Positions 9,801 through 18,149 of a stretch of 64,000 bases of DNA are shown here, piece after piece; within the stretch, counting starts at the first letter, position 1; each line of letters starts with the position of its first letter. A program made the translations under genes and the position numbers. A model generated the notes under the pieces. That model was not told the DNA's origin and did no database searches. It saw only the letters and a list, made by a program, of their open reading frames with translations. Source of the stretch: Balanoglossus misakiensis (Eukaryota > Hemichordata); contig CM082592.2 of assembly GCA_040954595.2 (NCBI GenBank), positions 3,720,001 to 3,784,000 of the forward strand, written 5' to 3'.

Positions 9801-10753
9801 AACGTGGACAGGTACTCTGTTAAACCACGAGTGTGAATAAATCCATATTTCTGTCGCAAATGTTCTAAAAGGACATGGAAATAGCACACTCCTCGTGGTT
9901 GATTGTCATTATCAGCCAAGAAATAAATGCAATCGGAAACAATAGTTTTGGGGACATTCGCCACTAATTTATCGCCATGCATTCGGACAAGTGTGACGTT
10001 GTTATTACAAGTATCGCAGTTGACAACGCTTCTAAGACGGCCTAGGAAAAATACGCATGTTTGAAATCCCAGGTTTCGTTCCTTTAGGTTAGTCATTGAG
10101 ACATAGTCGCCACTGGTCAATGCCCTTTGCAAGAATCGCCATTGGTCGCGCATAAACGCGGGTTCTCCAATCAAGATAGAATGGGGTCGGTTAAGCATGG
10201 CCCTTGACAAGATCATACTGTGATCTCTGTCGCTAAACGTGTAAAACTTATCAAGGCCACTGGTGTCTCTCATGTCATTAACCCATTCGGGGTACATTGT
10301 GTGTGTCTCTCTCTGTTCGTCGTTTGTCTTCATGCGCTTGTTAGCACTCTTGGTGTCTCCGTCACTCGCGTTCACGAGTGGACTGAGAGTCGTCGACAAT
10401 GCTCGAACGAAATCAGCTTGACTCGCGTATATGCCATACAGACTGAAATTTTTTGGTCTCATTACCATCTCGTTGATTAGTTGATATAAATCAATCCGGA
10501 ACCCGGGTGTCGGTTGACCAGTAGAAAATTCACGGGCCATGTTAGCAATTTGATTAATAGTCAAACAATCATGTTGGCTGACAACTTTGTATATCTTTTC
10601 AAGAAACGTGTGCAATGACTTTTCTTGCACAGTGGTCGAGTCAGTGTTCAGTTTATCGATGGTAGATGAAGGTTTCCGCCCAGAGCCTGAGTCGACGCCA
10701 AACACCAATAAAACATCTTTACTGAGTTCTGGATAGAGCGGGGACAGATTCAT
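6806..10753 (-). CDS. Large RING-finger / C2H2 protein with tandem repeats
   Basis: The protein has 1,315 residues from the ATG at 10753. In order: an unknown N-terminal region (1-360) with a 'C-x2-C' pair near 240; a C2H2 zinc finger at about 371-397 (C-x4-C, then H-x4-H); a helical region; an acidic serine patch near 655-668; four 45-residue repeats at about 684-863; a globular region; a RING at about 1072-1160; and a short C-terminal region that may be winged-helix. The RING reads 'CALC', then a long spacer, 'GCHLFHETC' and 'CPICK', so the Cys-to-His spacing before the central His pair is unusual. RING proteins usually act as E3 ubiquitin ligases, and several occur in malacoherpesviruses. 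Regulation of host or viral proteins is inferred, not shown. Confidence 0.85.
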   Translation of the reverse strand: MNLSPLYPELSKDVLLVFGVDSGSGRKPSSTIDKLNTDSTTVQEKSLHTFLEKIYKVVSQHDCLTINQIANMAREFSTGQPTPGFRIDLYQLINEMVMRPKNFSLYGIYASQADFVRALSTTLSPLVNASDGDTKSANKRMKTNDEQRETHTMYPEWVNDMRDTSGLDKFYTFSDRDHSMILSRAMLNRPHSILIGEPAFMRDQWRFLQRALTSGDYVSMTNLKERNLGFQTCVFFLGRLRSVVNCDTCNNNVTLVRMHGDKLVANVPKTIVSDCIYFLADNDNQPRGVCYFHVLLEHLRQKYGFIHTRGLTEYLSTFDWSLTNVRVFGLSESVSHFDLLAEDQPDRRRKIRVLMEELGPYAKTQEVLLGFRFTCRIRNCHDRFHNERSLNRHILRDHGYTEEQIEEVKSIDACSTADFYHFSDENKWLDRNPRMLNRDLCMRMPNLGERCKEFVKIHTQNSTKLNNLGAEITRLQKCIRDTSDGDLCKAMDRTLTTLSRHLHAGKLGVIDDTKYNMLHEMWLSVLKQRTDENNSVADFRRKCEESVFSSQQWKAIHLADVDFQNSLQRCAGRDFSLHSDKVLQLEVHEGDRTESTIRASVLANRLCNRRQRNVGQDTARGSELCAIKKRIERVDNSTLTHPELTKWSSSSDDSEDDDKQATSFGTGVQSAEKGLDPMLCTKPRQTCPVKLRGSCTPIVTTSRRSDHDRDGNSQSAPLQQNDSVLTKPRLTCPVELRGSCTPIVTASRRSDHDRDGNSQSAPLQQNDSVLTKPRQTCPVELRGSCTPIVTASRRSDHDRDGNSQSAPLQQNDSVLTKPRLTCPVELRGSCTPIVTASRRSDHDRDGNSQSAPLQQNDSVLTKPPTNSESSCQLIPIGTTTGVGYGRVFSRVPFHGASTTLREKHGPGQLRPANDRRLVLLDPREIQINPNDCFYGLCYLIKYLMVHSKTPTQDAILSVKSEVVKFFSDTFHLSKEGVSFLQHRTQSQCVSGCLVRPGNFFALWTSCVVNLFNMLNQNRTGAQINLFRKRYYRCGDPYKCVVLFDESYYDTSFTEPSSDCTSPEYERGEWEATNCALCLDKLGPYRQLQAINCRELRLRRDHGEEMSDKELIKYSEQNNVIDCWNGCHLFHETCLQEYMRVNAFDENVEQVSCPICKTPVYNRRQLNIIQFNLCKQPLMSRESFDIKNKSRQVLVSSTDYDTVLLKDEKAVNDFKIKIRETLEKPVLDFASTSKQEPFYLFDIRRYFPRSVDDNEIDLIVNKLRDSRFVEISNEVDAVTPQTNIFKLAPTVKSKIVEGHDGLEDNGEFGGYKAPMY
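8164..8703 (-). repeat. Four 135-bp in-frame tandem repeats
   Basis: Unit starts are 8164, 8299, 8434 and 8569; the array ends at 8703. Each unit encodes 45 residues beginning TKPR and ending in 'QQNDSVL'. Units 1 and 3 share variants (Leu after TKPR), and units 2 and 4 share others (Gln), so the array is ABAB: a 270-bp dimer duplicated once. Only a few bases differ between units, which indicates recent expansion or homogenisation. The encoded segment is polar, low in hydrophobics and probably disordered. Confidence 0.95.
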
Positions 10754-11060
10754 TTCATTACTTTTCTCGGTTATTCGCCGAAACTGTTTTGGAACGTACG
10801 CTAATATCCACTTACAAAAGAGGGCACGGTAGTGTGTAGAGGTAATGTGCTGTAATTGAATCTTTGTAAGAACACCTGTCGAGAAAAGTGCCTCATTAAA
10901 CAGGACTCATCTTCCTTGTTTAATATATATCTTTATGTTTTCATTATCGTCTGCATATACAAAATACATTTCAATACCCCACGATTGATAAGAGAGACTG
11001 TATCCTATTTATTCACGTGTATGTTTTTGAGGAAGAAACGACCATGTCGTATTCAGTGAA

Positions 11061-11852
11061 TTAGTTTCTTGTACGTGACACCCCTTGAATGCTGTCAGTA
11101 TCTGCATGGTCTATTAGTAAGTCCGACTCGTAATCGTCTGTAGGATAAGGGTCGTTGTTTCTAAAATTGATCTCTCTAGTCAGCCTCTTGTGGTGATACA
11201 AATGTGTCGCTAAATGTACGAACGAAAACACGGCAATTATAATGAGACCACCCTTTACAACGTCTTCACCGAACACTTTACAGAACCCAGTGTCTCTGTA
11301 ATTGGGCGTCAGAAAACACATGGGTATGCTTTGGGCCGTTACCACAAGAATGCCGATGACAAAAAGTGGAAACACATGTATAGCTATTCTCTCTCGCATA
11401 TGGGGTTCCATGAGAGACTCCAGTATCTTCTCTTCCCCTTTGAAAGTCTTGTAAAGGAGATACACTACGTTCAGCATCACGATAGCGCAGTCTATATACG
11501 CGGGATACACGCAAAATCTCAATATACCGTATAAATCTGGGATCTTACACGGGTCTCCACCCGCTCTTTCACCTTGTACGACTAACATAATGGCTGCGAT
11601 TGTGAAAAAAACAGCGTACACAAACTTTTGAAGATGAAGTAACAGATGGTCGTGAAATGCCCTCAGTCCCTTCTGTCTATAAACGTCTGTGACGCCATCA
11701 TCCAGTCTCTTGAATTCTTGAACAGTTTTTAGGAAAACCTTTCTAGACGAATGCGTTAAAGTATCCCACCTGTCGCCCATCTGATTCTTAAACGGCCGTT
11801 TAGTCACATGTTGTTTACCGACAATCCGGGTATATTTTTTGCCGGGTGTCAT
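11061..11852 (-). CDS. Four-span membrane protein, unknown
   Basis: The 263-residue protein starts at the ATG at 11852. A basic N-terminal region (1-85) is followed by four hydrophobic segments at about 88-107, 128-148, 175-195 and 208-228, then a polar acidic tail with 'YPTDDYESDLLIDHAD' that could bind trafficking adaptors. There is no signal peptide. The layout is that of a tetraspan-like protein with both ends in the cytoplasm. I recognise no family. The ATG is 66 bp from the divergent nuclease gene. TTTATT near 11007 gives a minus-strand polyadenylation signal about 50 nt past the stop. Confidence 0.7.
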   Translation of the reverse strand: MTPGKKYTRIVGKQHVTKRPFKNQMGDRWDTLTHSSRKVFLKTVQEFKRLDDGVTDVYRQKGLRAFHDHLLLHLQKFVYAVFFTIAAIMLVVQGERAGGDPCKIPDLYGILRFCVYPAYIDCAIVMLNVVYLLYKTFKGEEKILESLMEPHMRERIAIHVFPLFVIGILVVTAQSIPMCFLTPNYRDTGFCKVFGEDVVKGGLIIIAVFSFVHLATHLYHHKRLTREINFRNNDPYPTDDYESDLLIDHADTDSIQGVSRTRN

Positions 11853-11918
11853 TCTGATTTACTTAGTTACTTGTCTAATAACGTCGACGTTAATAGAACT
11901 AACCAGTGAATAAGTGTG

Positions 11919-12737
11919 ATGTCTCGCGCACACCCTTACACTACTTTAAAAAAAAATCGCCTCAAGACTTATTTGACAGTAACGCTGGTAGAAAAATGTA
12001 AGATAAATATTAAAAGGGCAAGAAAGGGTTACGTGGCTATCGACAAACGGTCTTCTAAAGAATGTCAGCTCACCGGTGTCTACAAGCAGATCAGAAAATA
12101 TCATTTACCAGCAGAGTGTTACACAAATATTAAGCTACGACGACAACGGCGATCGCGCACATACAGCACCAAATGCCCAAGGGAAGCCATGTACTTAGGA
12201 AAAAACATTGACAAATCAGTCAAACTTATGTTAAAAGAGAAACCTATCGCACACACTCCGGTGACACAAAGCATATTCAATTCATTGCGATATTTGGGAT
12301 ACACTCCGCTGACAGCACAACTTCCTGTCACAAACTTCCAACCGGATCAACAAGATTGTAAGTGGGGTGCAACTGTTGGTGTATTAGACCTCGTAGCATA
12401 CAACCAAGAAAAGAAAATATATACAGCGATTGAACTCAAAACAACCTCTAAACACTACAGTGATATTAAAAAAGAACACGATTGGGCGAACCTTAATCCT
12501 TCGACCGGCTACAGGCGGTCTTTTTATTCTCAAGCGGTACTACAATCCCAGTTAGGAGCTCTCATGCTAATTAATACATTCAACTTAACAAGCGCTGATA
12601 GCTTAGTCATTGTTTATTCTTTCGCAGATAAATCCACCGTTATCGAATGTGTAGGACAATTTAATAACACCACGTCGGCATCTGAATTGTTTCCATGGGT
12701 TGTAGGTTACAGGAAACAATGTGTACACAGAAGGTGA
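11919..12737 (+). CDS. PD-(D/E)XK-family nuclease
   Basis: The 272-residue protein has the core pattern of RecB/Cas4-like or phage-exonuclease-like PD-(D/E)XK enzymes: 'GVLDLVAY' (Asp near 157), then 'AIELKTTS' (Glu near 172, Lys near 174), then a Gln-rich helix 'YSQAVLQSQLGALML' (about 203-217), as in the QxxxY motif. These enzymes cut DNA with bound Mg2+. The N-terminal 90 residues are strongly basic. Herpesviruses encode an alkaline exonuclease of this fold that processes replicating DNA, and this protein is a candidate equivalent, but residues outside the core were not matched. The start is the ATG at 11919; the GTG just before is less likely. Confidence 0.65.
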   Translation: MSRAHPYTTLKKNRLKTYLTVTLVEKCKINIKRARKGYVAIDKRSSKECQLTGVYKQIRKYHLPAECYTNIKLRRQRRSRTYSTKCPREAMYLGKNIDKSVKLMLKEKPIAHTPVTQSIFNSLRYLGYTPLTAQLPVTNFQPDQQDCKWGATVGVLDLVAYNQEKKIYTAIELKTTSKHYSDIKKEHDWANLNPSTGYRRSFYSQAVLQSQLGALMLINTFNLTSADSLVIVYSFADKSTVIECVGQFNNTTSASELFPWVVGYRKQCVHRR

Positions 12738-12774
12738 GATGTGTCACCTCGCGTCGACTGATAAACATCACGTC

Positions 12775-12818
12775 ACATATATATATATATATATATATAT
12801 AGATATATATATATATTA
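12775..12818. repeat. AT microsatellite
   Basis: An (AT)n run, interrupted once, directly precedes the 68-bp repeat array. It would melt easily, but no function is shown. Confidence 0.9.
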
Positions 12819-12847
12819 ATATTAAGCAGTGTATTTACGCCAACTTA

Positions 12848-13077
12848 TTAGTTGCTAAACACTACGTCATGTATATGGGATAATAAATATTAATCATTCC
12901 CGGTACGGCGACGTATTAGTCGCTAAACATTACGTCATGTATATGGTATAATGAATATTAATCATTCCCGGTACGGCGACGTATTAGTCGCTAAACATTA
13001 CGTCATGTATATGGGGTAATGAATATTAATCAGTCCCGGTGCGCCGACGTATAAGTCGATAAACATGACGTCATACT
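12848..13077 (+). repeat. 68-bp tandem repeats with CRE-like sites
   Basis: Three full 68-bp units start at 12848, 12916 and 12984, and a partial fourth starts at 13052. Each carries 'taaacatTACGTCAtgtata' or a close variant. The final unit has a perfect palindromic TGACGTCA at 13066-13073, and another ACGTCA lies in a partial unit near 12768. The array runs into a TATA-like sequence. It looks like an upstream activating array for CREB/ATF-type factors; an origin of replication is an alternative. Confidence 0.85.
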
Positions 13078-13092
13078 TTGTTCTTTTATATT
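13066..13092 (+). promoter_or_regulatory. Promoter of the gene at 13126
   Basis: A consensus CRE (13066-13073) is followed by a TATA-like TTTATATT (about 13084-13091), 35-40 nt before the ATG at 13126. The arrangement fits a core promoter driven by the repeat array. Confidence 0.55.
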
Positions 13093-13125
13093 GGACTCGC
13101 ACGTCGAGTGCCGTCAATCAGCACC

Positions 13126-13977
13126 ATGACTAGCACACGTGCACAAACGAGGGAAAAACGGAAAGCCAGCATCCGTAATTGCATGTCAGTGTTTAAGCGC
13201 TGTGAATTATACAGTTCTGCCAGTGGGATGATCGTCAAAACATTGTTTAATCGGAACAGCGCACCAGGCTTGGACACAAAGAACTGGGTGTTATCTATTC
13301 CCGAAGCTCCGGTTAGCCCTGATATGGAATTTGCCAGAGATGCCATTCCCCAGTCCTATTATCTCAATGACGCTGGACTAGGCTGCATTCTCCATCACTG
13401 GTTGAGACGGTTCCCTGTCTGCTTCAGGCATGGCATGGGGAGGCCACGCACCATAGACCTGTTTCTCAACACTATCCAAAACCGGTTGAGACTGCCGTTC
13501 ATATGGTGTGTAAAAGCTGATTTCGTACGTGATCAACAACTTTCTGAGACCACGAGTAAACACACCGTGAGATCCGTTCATATCAATAATGCCAGGCTTT
13601 ACATCAACGCGGTCGTGCAAAACTCATTGGATGAGAAAGTACCCTTGCGCTCTCTCCTGGCCTTACCGGAAATGAAACTGATCGATCGGAATAGGGACCC
13701 GGACGAAAACGCCGCCATTCTGGACGCATTTCAGAATGTGTTCCGAGAGGTCTATGCCAGAAGCAAGAAGGAACATCCGTACCCTATGGTTGCAGAGGTC
13801 TCCGACAAGAAATACAAAGTCACGGTGAGTGAGTACTTTGTACCATTAACACGGAATGAAGATCCTAACAACTGTACGGCGATTTCAGAAGAGTACAGAG
13901 AACTTCGTTCGTACGATGACTCCAAGGATGTACAGTGCTTGGTGTTTGACACGGGACATGGCACTAATGGACAGTAA
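13126..13977 (+). CDS. Unknown protein (283 aa) downstream of repeat promoter
   Basis: The ATG at 13126 is the first Met after the TATA-like box; a TTG-initiated extension to 13078 would overlap the promoter and is rejected. The N-terminus is basic ('RAQTREKRKASIRNC'). The rest looks globular, with no signal peptide or membrane segment. The C-terminus is polar. I recognise no family. Placement beneath the CRE-like array suggests strong or regulated expression. Confidence 0.65.
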   Translation: MTSTRAQTREKRKASIRNCMSVFKRCELYSSASGMIVKTLFNRNSAPGLDTKNWVLSIPEAPVSPDMEFARDAIPQSYYLNDAGLGCILHHWLRRFPVCFRHGMGRPRTIDLFLNTIQNRLRLPFIWCVKADFVRDQQLSETTSKHTVRSVHINNARLYINAVVQNSLDEKVPLRSLLALPEMKLIDRNRDPDENAAILDAFQNVFREVYARSKKEHPYPMVAEVSDKKYKVTVSEYFVPLTRNEDPNNCTAISEEYRELRSYDDSKDVQCLVFDTGHGTNGQ

Positions 13978-14408
13978 CATGGCGTACTTACAAGATGTGA
14001 TTATCCCACATCTGTGTTGGGACAGTTGGAACTTTTGATTAGAACTTAATTCACAACTTGTAAAGCACATAGGCAATAATTCACTTTAGTTTATTTTATT
14101 CCATTTTATCGTTCAATACTGAGCACGTTTGCATGCGCCAGTTTTTGTTGACGTTACTTATCCGAGCTATTTACATAATTGTTTTGTTTGGTTTGTTTAT
14201 ATTATTGTCCGTGCGACGTACACTGTTTACCATATTATGTTGGTTACTTTTTATTATTTAAAAAGGGGCAATAGCAAAAGTGGTGTATATTTGACTGATT
14301 TGTTAAATGTAGGTTTATTAGATGCATTTTATTAGATAAATGACATTCCAAATATAATCGCCTTGTTCTGTTTGTCACTTTTTTTAAAAATAGACATGGG
14401 AATGCCTG
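13978..14408. other. AT-rich gap between convergent genes
   Basis: This 431-bp AT-rich stretch has several TTTATT motifs near 14090-14100 (minus-strand AATAAA). They lie beyond the stop of the minus-strand gene ending at 14409 and could end its transcript. No convincing gene was found. Confidence 0.5.
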
Positions 14409-15404
14409 TCATGCATTTTTGTGTTGAACTAGGTGGGTAAAGTCGATCCGATGAGGCTCTCCACCACCCAAATGCGTCCAAGTGAGGAAGTTAATGATTT
14501 TGGGAACATTGAGGGACCGATATTTTATGCGTACACCTGTCTCTTTTATCAACAGTTCAAATAACAGAGTATGATCGTCATCGATGTCCACAAAAAGGAA
14601 GGAAAACATTTCTAAATAATCCATCATTGTCACGATATTCTGTCCTAACGGGTTCAAGCAAAACTGGGTCGCTTTCAACGCCCTACACAGCATGCAATGG
14701 TGTTGTCCAAATTGTTGATAACTTGTATTACATTTTTGCAATTCACCCGACACCAGTTTTTTTATAGCGTCTGCATTTAGACATTCGCTCAGGATCAACT
14801 GATCGTCACAATCACAACGTTTGCTGATGTAGGTACTGATACAGTTAGTACCGCTTGAGCACGGACGGGTCGCAAAGTTGTGAAATTCGCGAGGGGTGAA
14901 ACAACATTCATTCATCATCGAAAGCGACCAGACGTCCGGCTGGAGCATTTCGTTGGGAATGCTTTTCATTCTGTCCACAATTGTCGCACATTTCAAGATA
15001 TCCGACGTGACTTTCCTCTGGATGTACCGTCTAAGCGACACGTCACTATCCTCGCGATGACCGCGAGACTTGACGAATTGATCAAACATGTCTGAGTCAC
15101 AGCATGTCACGTCCCACGCCGCCTCGCCCTTTCCTACAACGCGTTTCCTAAACCGCGTAGCAGAACTTTTACTGGACGCGTGACAAGTATCGGCAATGAC
15201 TCGTGGACTGTGATCCCAATGTCTCAGTATCCTCTTTCTACTGATGGCATTTTGAAATGTATTGTCTTCGTCTGACGACAAGCAAAATGCATCGTCCTCT
15301 TGGGAGGCTTTTACTGACTGTACGGAGTCTTGATCAGTGGGTGCTGTTCTTTGTGGCATTTCAGTAAATAACTCTGGTATGGTCTTTTGTTTTTTGGCCG
15401 ACAT
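14409..15404 (-). CDS. Cys-rich, probably zinc-binding protein, unknown
   Basis: The ATG at 15404 gives 331 residues; a GTG 30 codons upstream is not preferred. The N-terminal 115 residues are polar, with 'KKQKTIPELF' (a near-match to a PCNA-binding PIP box), an acidic 'SSDEDN' and basic 'SRKRILRHW' stretches. The folded C-terminal part has Cys/His clusters: 'RPCSSGTNC', 'KRCDCDD' and 'HHCMLC'. This resembles a nuclear DNA- or RNA-associated protein with bound zinc. I recognise no family. A second Cys-rich protein at 25.1-26.3 kb has comparable size and CxxC clusters but no clear alignment. Confidence 0.7.
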   Translation of the reverse strand: MSAKKQKTIPELFTEMPQRTAPTDQDSVQSVKASQEDDAFCLSSDEDNTFQNAISRKRILRHWDHSPRVIADTCHASSKSSATRFRKRVVGKGEAAWDVTCCDSDMFDQFVKSRGHREDSDVSLRRYIQRKVTSDILKCATIVDRMKSIPNEMLQPDVWSLSMMNECCFTPREFHNFATRPCSSGTNCISTYISKRCDCDDQLILSECLNADAIKKLVSGELQKCNTSYQQFGQHHCMLCRALKATQFCLNPLGQNIVTMMDYLEMFSFLFVDIDDDHTLLFELLIKETGVRIKYRSLNVPKIINFLTWTHLGGGEPHRIDFTHLVQHKNA

Positions 15405-15730
15405 CTCTCTATCCCTATCAAATGGTAGTGTGGCTTTAGGCGCGTCGCTTATGCCGTTAAATACACAGGCTGAACTGGTGTTCACGGTAACCACGACTGT
15501 ATTTTAACCTTGACTGTGTGTCCGATACTTTTAAATAATGTCAAATCTGAAAGAATCACTAAAGAGATTAGGATGACCAACAGAAATACAGTGCAAACGC
15601 TAGCACACAGGTTACACATGCCTCTGTCCACATTTCTGTCATTATGTCTACGTTAATGTCGCGTGTATGTTATTTTTACATCGATAGAGCTCTGATTATC
15701 AGAGATTAATTTGTCTTTATTATTATTGCT
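15405..15730. promoter_or_regulatory. Divergent intergenic region
   Basis: This 326-bp space lies between the divergent ATGs at 15404 and 15731 and probably holds both promoters. AT-rich runs occur near 15660-15725. I found no repeat or RNA gene. Confidence 0.4.
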
Positions 15731-17209
15731 ATGAGTGATCCAAAGTGTACCATCAGGAGCGCAGAAGATTACAGACAGTGGGTCGAAACACGTAAAAGCG
15801 AAACGATGAAGGCGGCTTGTAAAGAGTTTGAGAAAGGCGGTCACACTCAACTTTTTCTTCTGGATCAGGAACACATGGAAGTACTGCGAGACAGTTTTCA
15901 CAACAATCCGATCTGTCACTGCGTTCTCACTCGAATTTCGGACAGTATTTCGGTGTCTGCTATGTTTGAATCAGGTTTAGAATCGTGTGGCCATCCAGGA
16001 CACCAGAAAGATGACCCGCTTGTTTCGTGTAGAGTGGGTATACTGAACGACTTTGAAAAATCGTTGAAAGGGAAATTGCAGTCATTTATTCGTTCTGTAA
16101 TCCGATCTGTGTGGATATATGGTTTTGTCGTCATAAGGGATTACACAGACGGTACATTTCCCGATGTGCTTGACGACGACAGCTATGTTATTTTTCGAGG
16201 CGAGAGCGGAGAACTGTACGCGCGCGAAGTCACTGGTAAGGATGGGATACGAGTCGTATGCAGGGACCAGCCCGACATGAACGGTCGCGTCAGAGGTGCC
16301 ATGTCTTATTTATATGATAGAAATTTGAAACTATTAAACTTGCACAGGTGCAGAGATATGAGCATTCGAAATGCGTGTCGCCATTTTTTCGTGACAGGTT
16401 ACAGAGATGATGAAGATGAAAAGGACTCCAAACGCAAACGCTTGGATGCGGATGAACTCGAAAACAAATTAACTCAAAGCGCTATTCAAGCAGTTCTTCG
16501 TGCCAGGCTTGGTGTAAGTTCTTCTACCGCCCCAAATTCGAGTATATTAAACGAAGAACGTGATAACATGTGTAATATACACGAAAAGTCTAAACTCATA
16601 GAGGAATTAGAACAAACTAAAACGCGAAATGCCACCTTGATGCGATGTCTGGGTGAGATAAAACTGGGACAGTTATTCAACGGGCACGCCCGTTCTTCAC
16701 AGGCGACTCTCGATAGTGAAGACGCATCCGACCACGTTGTCCAAAATCTTGGTGAAGACAAAAAACTCGAGGCCTATTCATTAAACGTTCGTCCACTCGA
16801 TACAAGTGTGTATGAAGACAACTTCAACCAGCAGGTTCGCAACACTCTGTTGGGTAGTATCACGCTTAAAAATAACGGTGATCCTGGACGAAGACATTGG
16901 GGAAAGCACGGTGCGCACGACGGTGTGTCCGGGAAGGAAAATGTGCAGTTGCTGGTTGACGCGTGCTCTCTGGCTTGGCAAGATTTTATAATAAATGCAG
17001 CTCTTGCCCCGTGGATTGAAAAAACGGGCGTTCGTTTGATACCTAAAAGAAGTAAACGCATCGAAGACTTACATTCAATTATCCCTTTCATGAAATATAT
17101 AAAGAAGGACAGATTCACGAAAATACTCGCAGAAACGCTCGACGTACCAATGGACGATTTTGATACGGGTGTAGAACAAAATTTGGATATATTTAAAGAG
17201 TTTGATTAA
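15731..17209 (+). CDS. Portal-like protein candidate
   Basis: The protein has 492 residues. The part around 70-200 has a helical approach, then 'VWIYGFVVI', then a 'PDVLDDDSYVIF' stretch, like the wing/stem order of viral portal proteins, in which a 'yGfsv' strand precedes a 'p-x-l-x-p' region. The middle (about 230-330) is charged and partly coiled coil, with 'SKRKRL'. The C-terminal 120 residues include 'FIINAALAPWIEKTGVRLIP' and a helical end that resembles portal C-terminal regions. In herpesviruses the portal forms the DNA entry ring of the capsid and partners the terminase. This is a fold-pattern guess; no family signature is conclusive. The next gene starts 3 nt after its stop. Confidence 0.45.
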   Translation: MSDPKCTIRSAEDYRQWVETRKSETMKAACKEFEKGGHTQLFLLDQEHMEVLRDSFHNNPICHCVLTRISDSISVSAMFESGLESCGHPGHQKDDPLVSCRVGILNDFEKSLKGKLQSFIRSVIRSVWIYGFVVIRDYTDGTFPDVLDDDSYVIFRGESGELYAREVTGKDGIRVVCRDQPDMNGRVRGAMSYLYDRNLKLLNLHRCRDMSIRNACRHFFVTGYRDDEDEKDSKRKRLDADELENKLTQSAIQAVLRARLGVSSSTAPNSSILNEERDNMCNIHEKSKLIEELEQTKTRNATLMRCLGEIKLGQLFNGHARSSQATLDSEDASDHVVQNLGEDKKLEAYSLNVRPLDTSVYEDNFNQQVRNTLLGSITLKNNGDPGRRHWGKHGAHDGVSGKENVQLLVDACSLAWQDFIINAALAPWIEKTGVRLIPKRSKRIEDLHSIIPFMKYIKKDRFTKILAETLDVPMDDFDTGVEQNLDIFKEFD

Positions 17210-17212
17210 CAT

Positions 17213-18106
17213 ATGTTTATAGAAGTCAAAATGGTCGACAGTGACAGACGGATCGTGTCCACGCACGACATTATTTCGAATCGGTTCCTGAGATGCCGAT
17301 TGAAAATTTACTTGCCTGGTTTAGTCTTATCCACAACCGTTATCAGTTCCGTTGATATGTGGCGAATTGGAATGCGTGAAATGAAGAAGGTCATGGATCA
17401 ACGTGGTAAAACGCTAAACAAGAATATCATGCAGATGACGAAGTGTCCTCTGACATATTTATCCCATGAATTTCGCGATAATGGCGTTAAACGCGAATAT
17501 TCAAGGGTAATAGCTAATTATAAAACGAGGGAACGTAAGAGATTAGAGGCAAAGGGGATTCGCGCGCTTGTGCATAGATTAACAGAATCGACGTACAATG
17601 ACAAAGAGTCAATCGCAGCTTTAAGGTCTGATTTGACTAAAAGGGAACAGCGTATTTCGAGACTCGACCTTAAAACACACACACAAGCGCCAATGTTACC
17701 ATCGGTTAACCAGGTATGTCAATGTGCAAAAGCGGATATCTTGTATGATGGGGAACAAATGCCACCGCGTGAAATTAACACTGGATCATCAGATAGTGAA
17801 GAAGAATATCAGACTGGTCACACCAGTGACAGCGATGGATACAACCACGACAATGAAGATAGTTCGGATGAGGAAGACATTGACGGTGACAGTGCGTTCG
17901 CACCCACACATAGAGAAAAACTGTGCAGTATGGCCTTCTTGAGACACAACCCTTATGGGGTTGTAGGGTTTAACACAAGGCACGATGAAGAGAGGTTACA
18001 CTGGTATAGGCTAGTAAAAAAGAACGAGAAAAATAGGATAAACAGTGTTAAACATCTCAGTATACACGACGTGCGTCAATTATGGGCCAGAAAGCGTGTA
18101 AAGTAA
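17213..18106 (+). CDS. Basic/acidic protein, possibly co-transcribed with portal candidate
   Basis: The protein has 297 residues and starts at the ATG at 17213, 3 nt after the previous stop (an alternative ATG is at 17231). The N-terminal half is basic and helical ('KTRERKRLEAKGIR'). A hinge with 'CQC' is followed by an acidic Ser/Asp/Glu tract (about 183-223), a typical casein kinase 2 target and disordered segment. The final 60 residues are basic again. No signal peptide or membrane segment was seen. The tight spacing suggests one transcript with the preceding gene. Function is unknown. Confidence 0.65.
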   Translation: MFIEVKMVDSDRRIVSTHDIISNRFLRCRLKIYLPGLVLSTTVISSVDMWRIGMREMKKVMDQRGKTLNKNIMQMTKCPLTYLSHEFRDNGVKREYSRVIANYKTRERKRLEAKGIRALVHRLTESTYNDKESIAALRSDLTKREQRISRLDLKTHTQAPMLPSVNQVCQCAKADILYDGEQMPPREINTGSSDSEEEYQTGHTSDSDGYNHDNEDSSDEEDIDGDSAFAPTHREKLCSMAFLRHNPYGVVGFNTRHDEERLHWYRLVKKNEKNRINSVKHLSIHDVRQLWARKRVK

Positions 18107-18149
18107 ACTGTATATTAACGGGGTGGTTATGTCAATGGCATGATTGACG

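Noticed and set aside
12848-13077. CRISPR-like reading of the 68-bp array
   Set aside because: Units are contiguous without unique spacers, and the context is eukaryotic.
13078-13125. Upstream extension of the 13.1-kb gene
   Set aside because: It starts at TTG and overlaps the TATA-like box.
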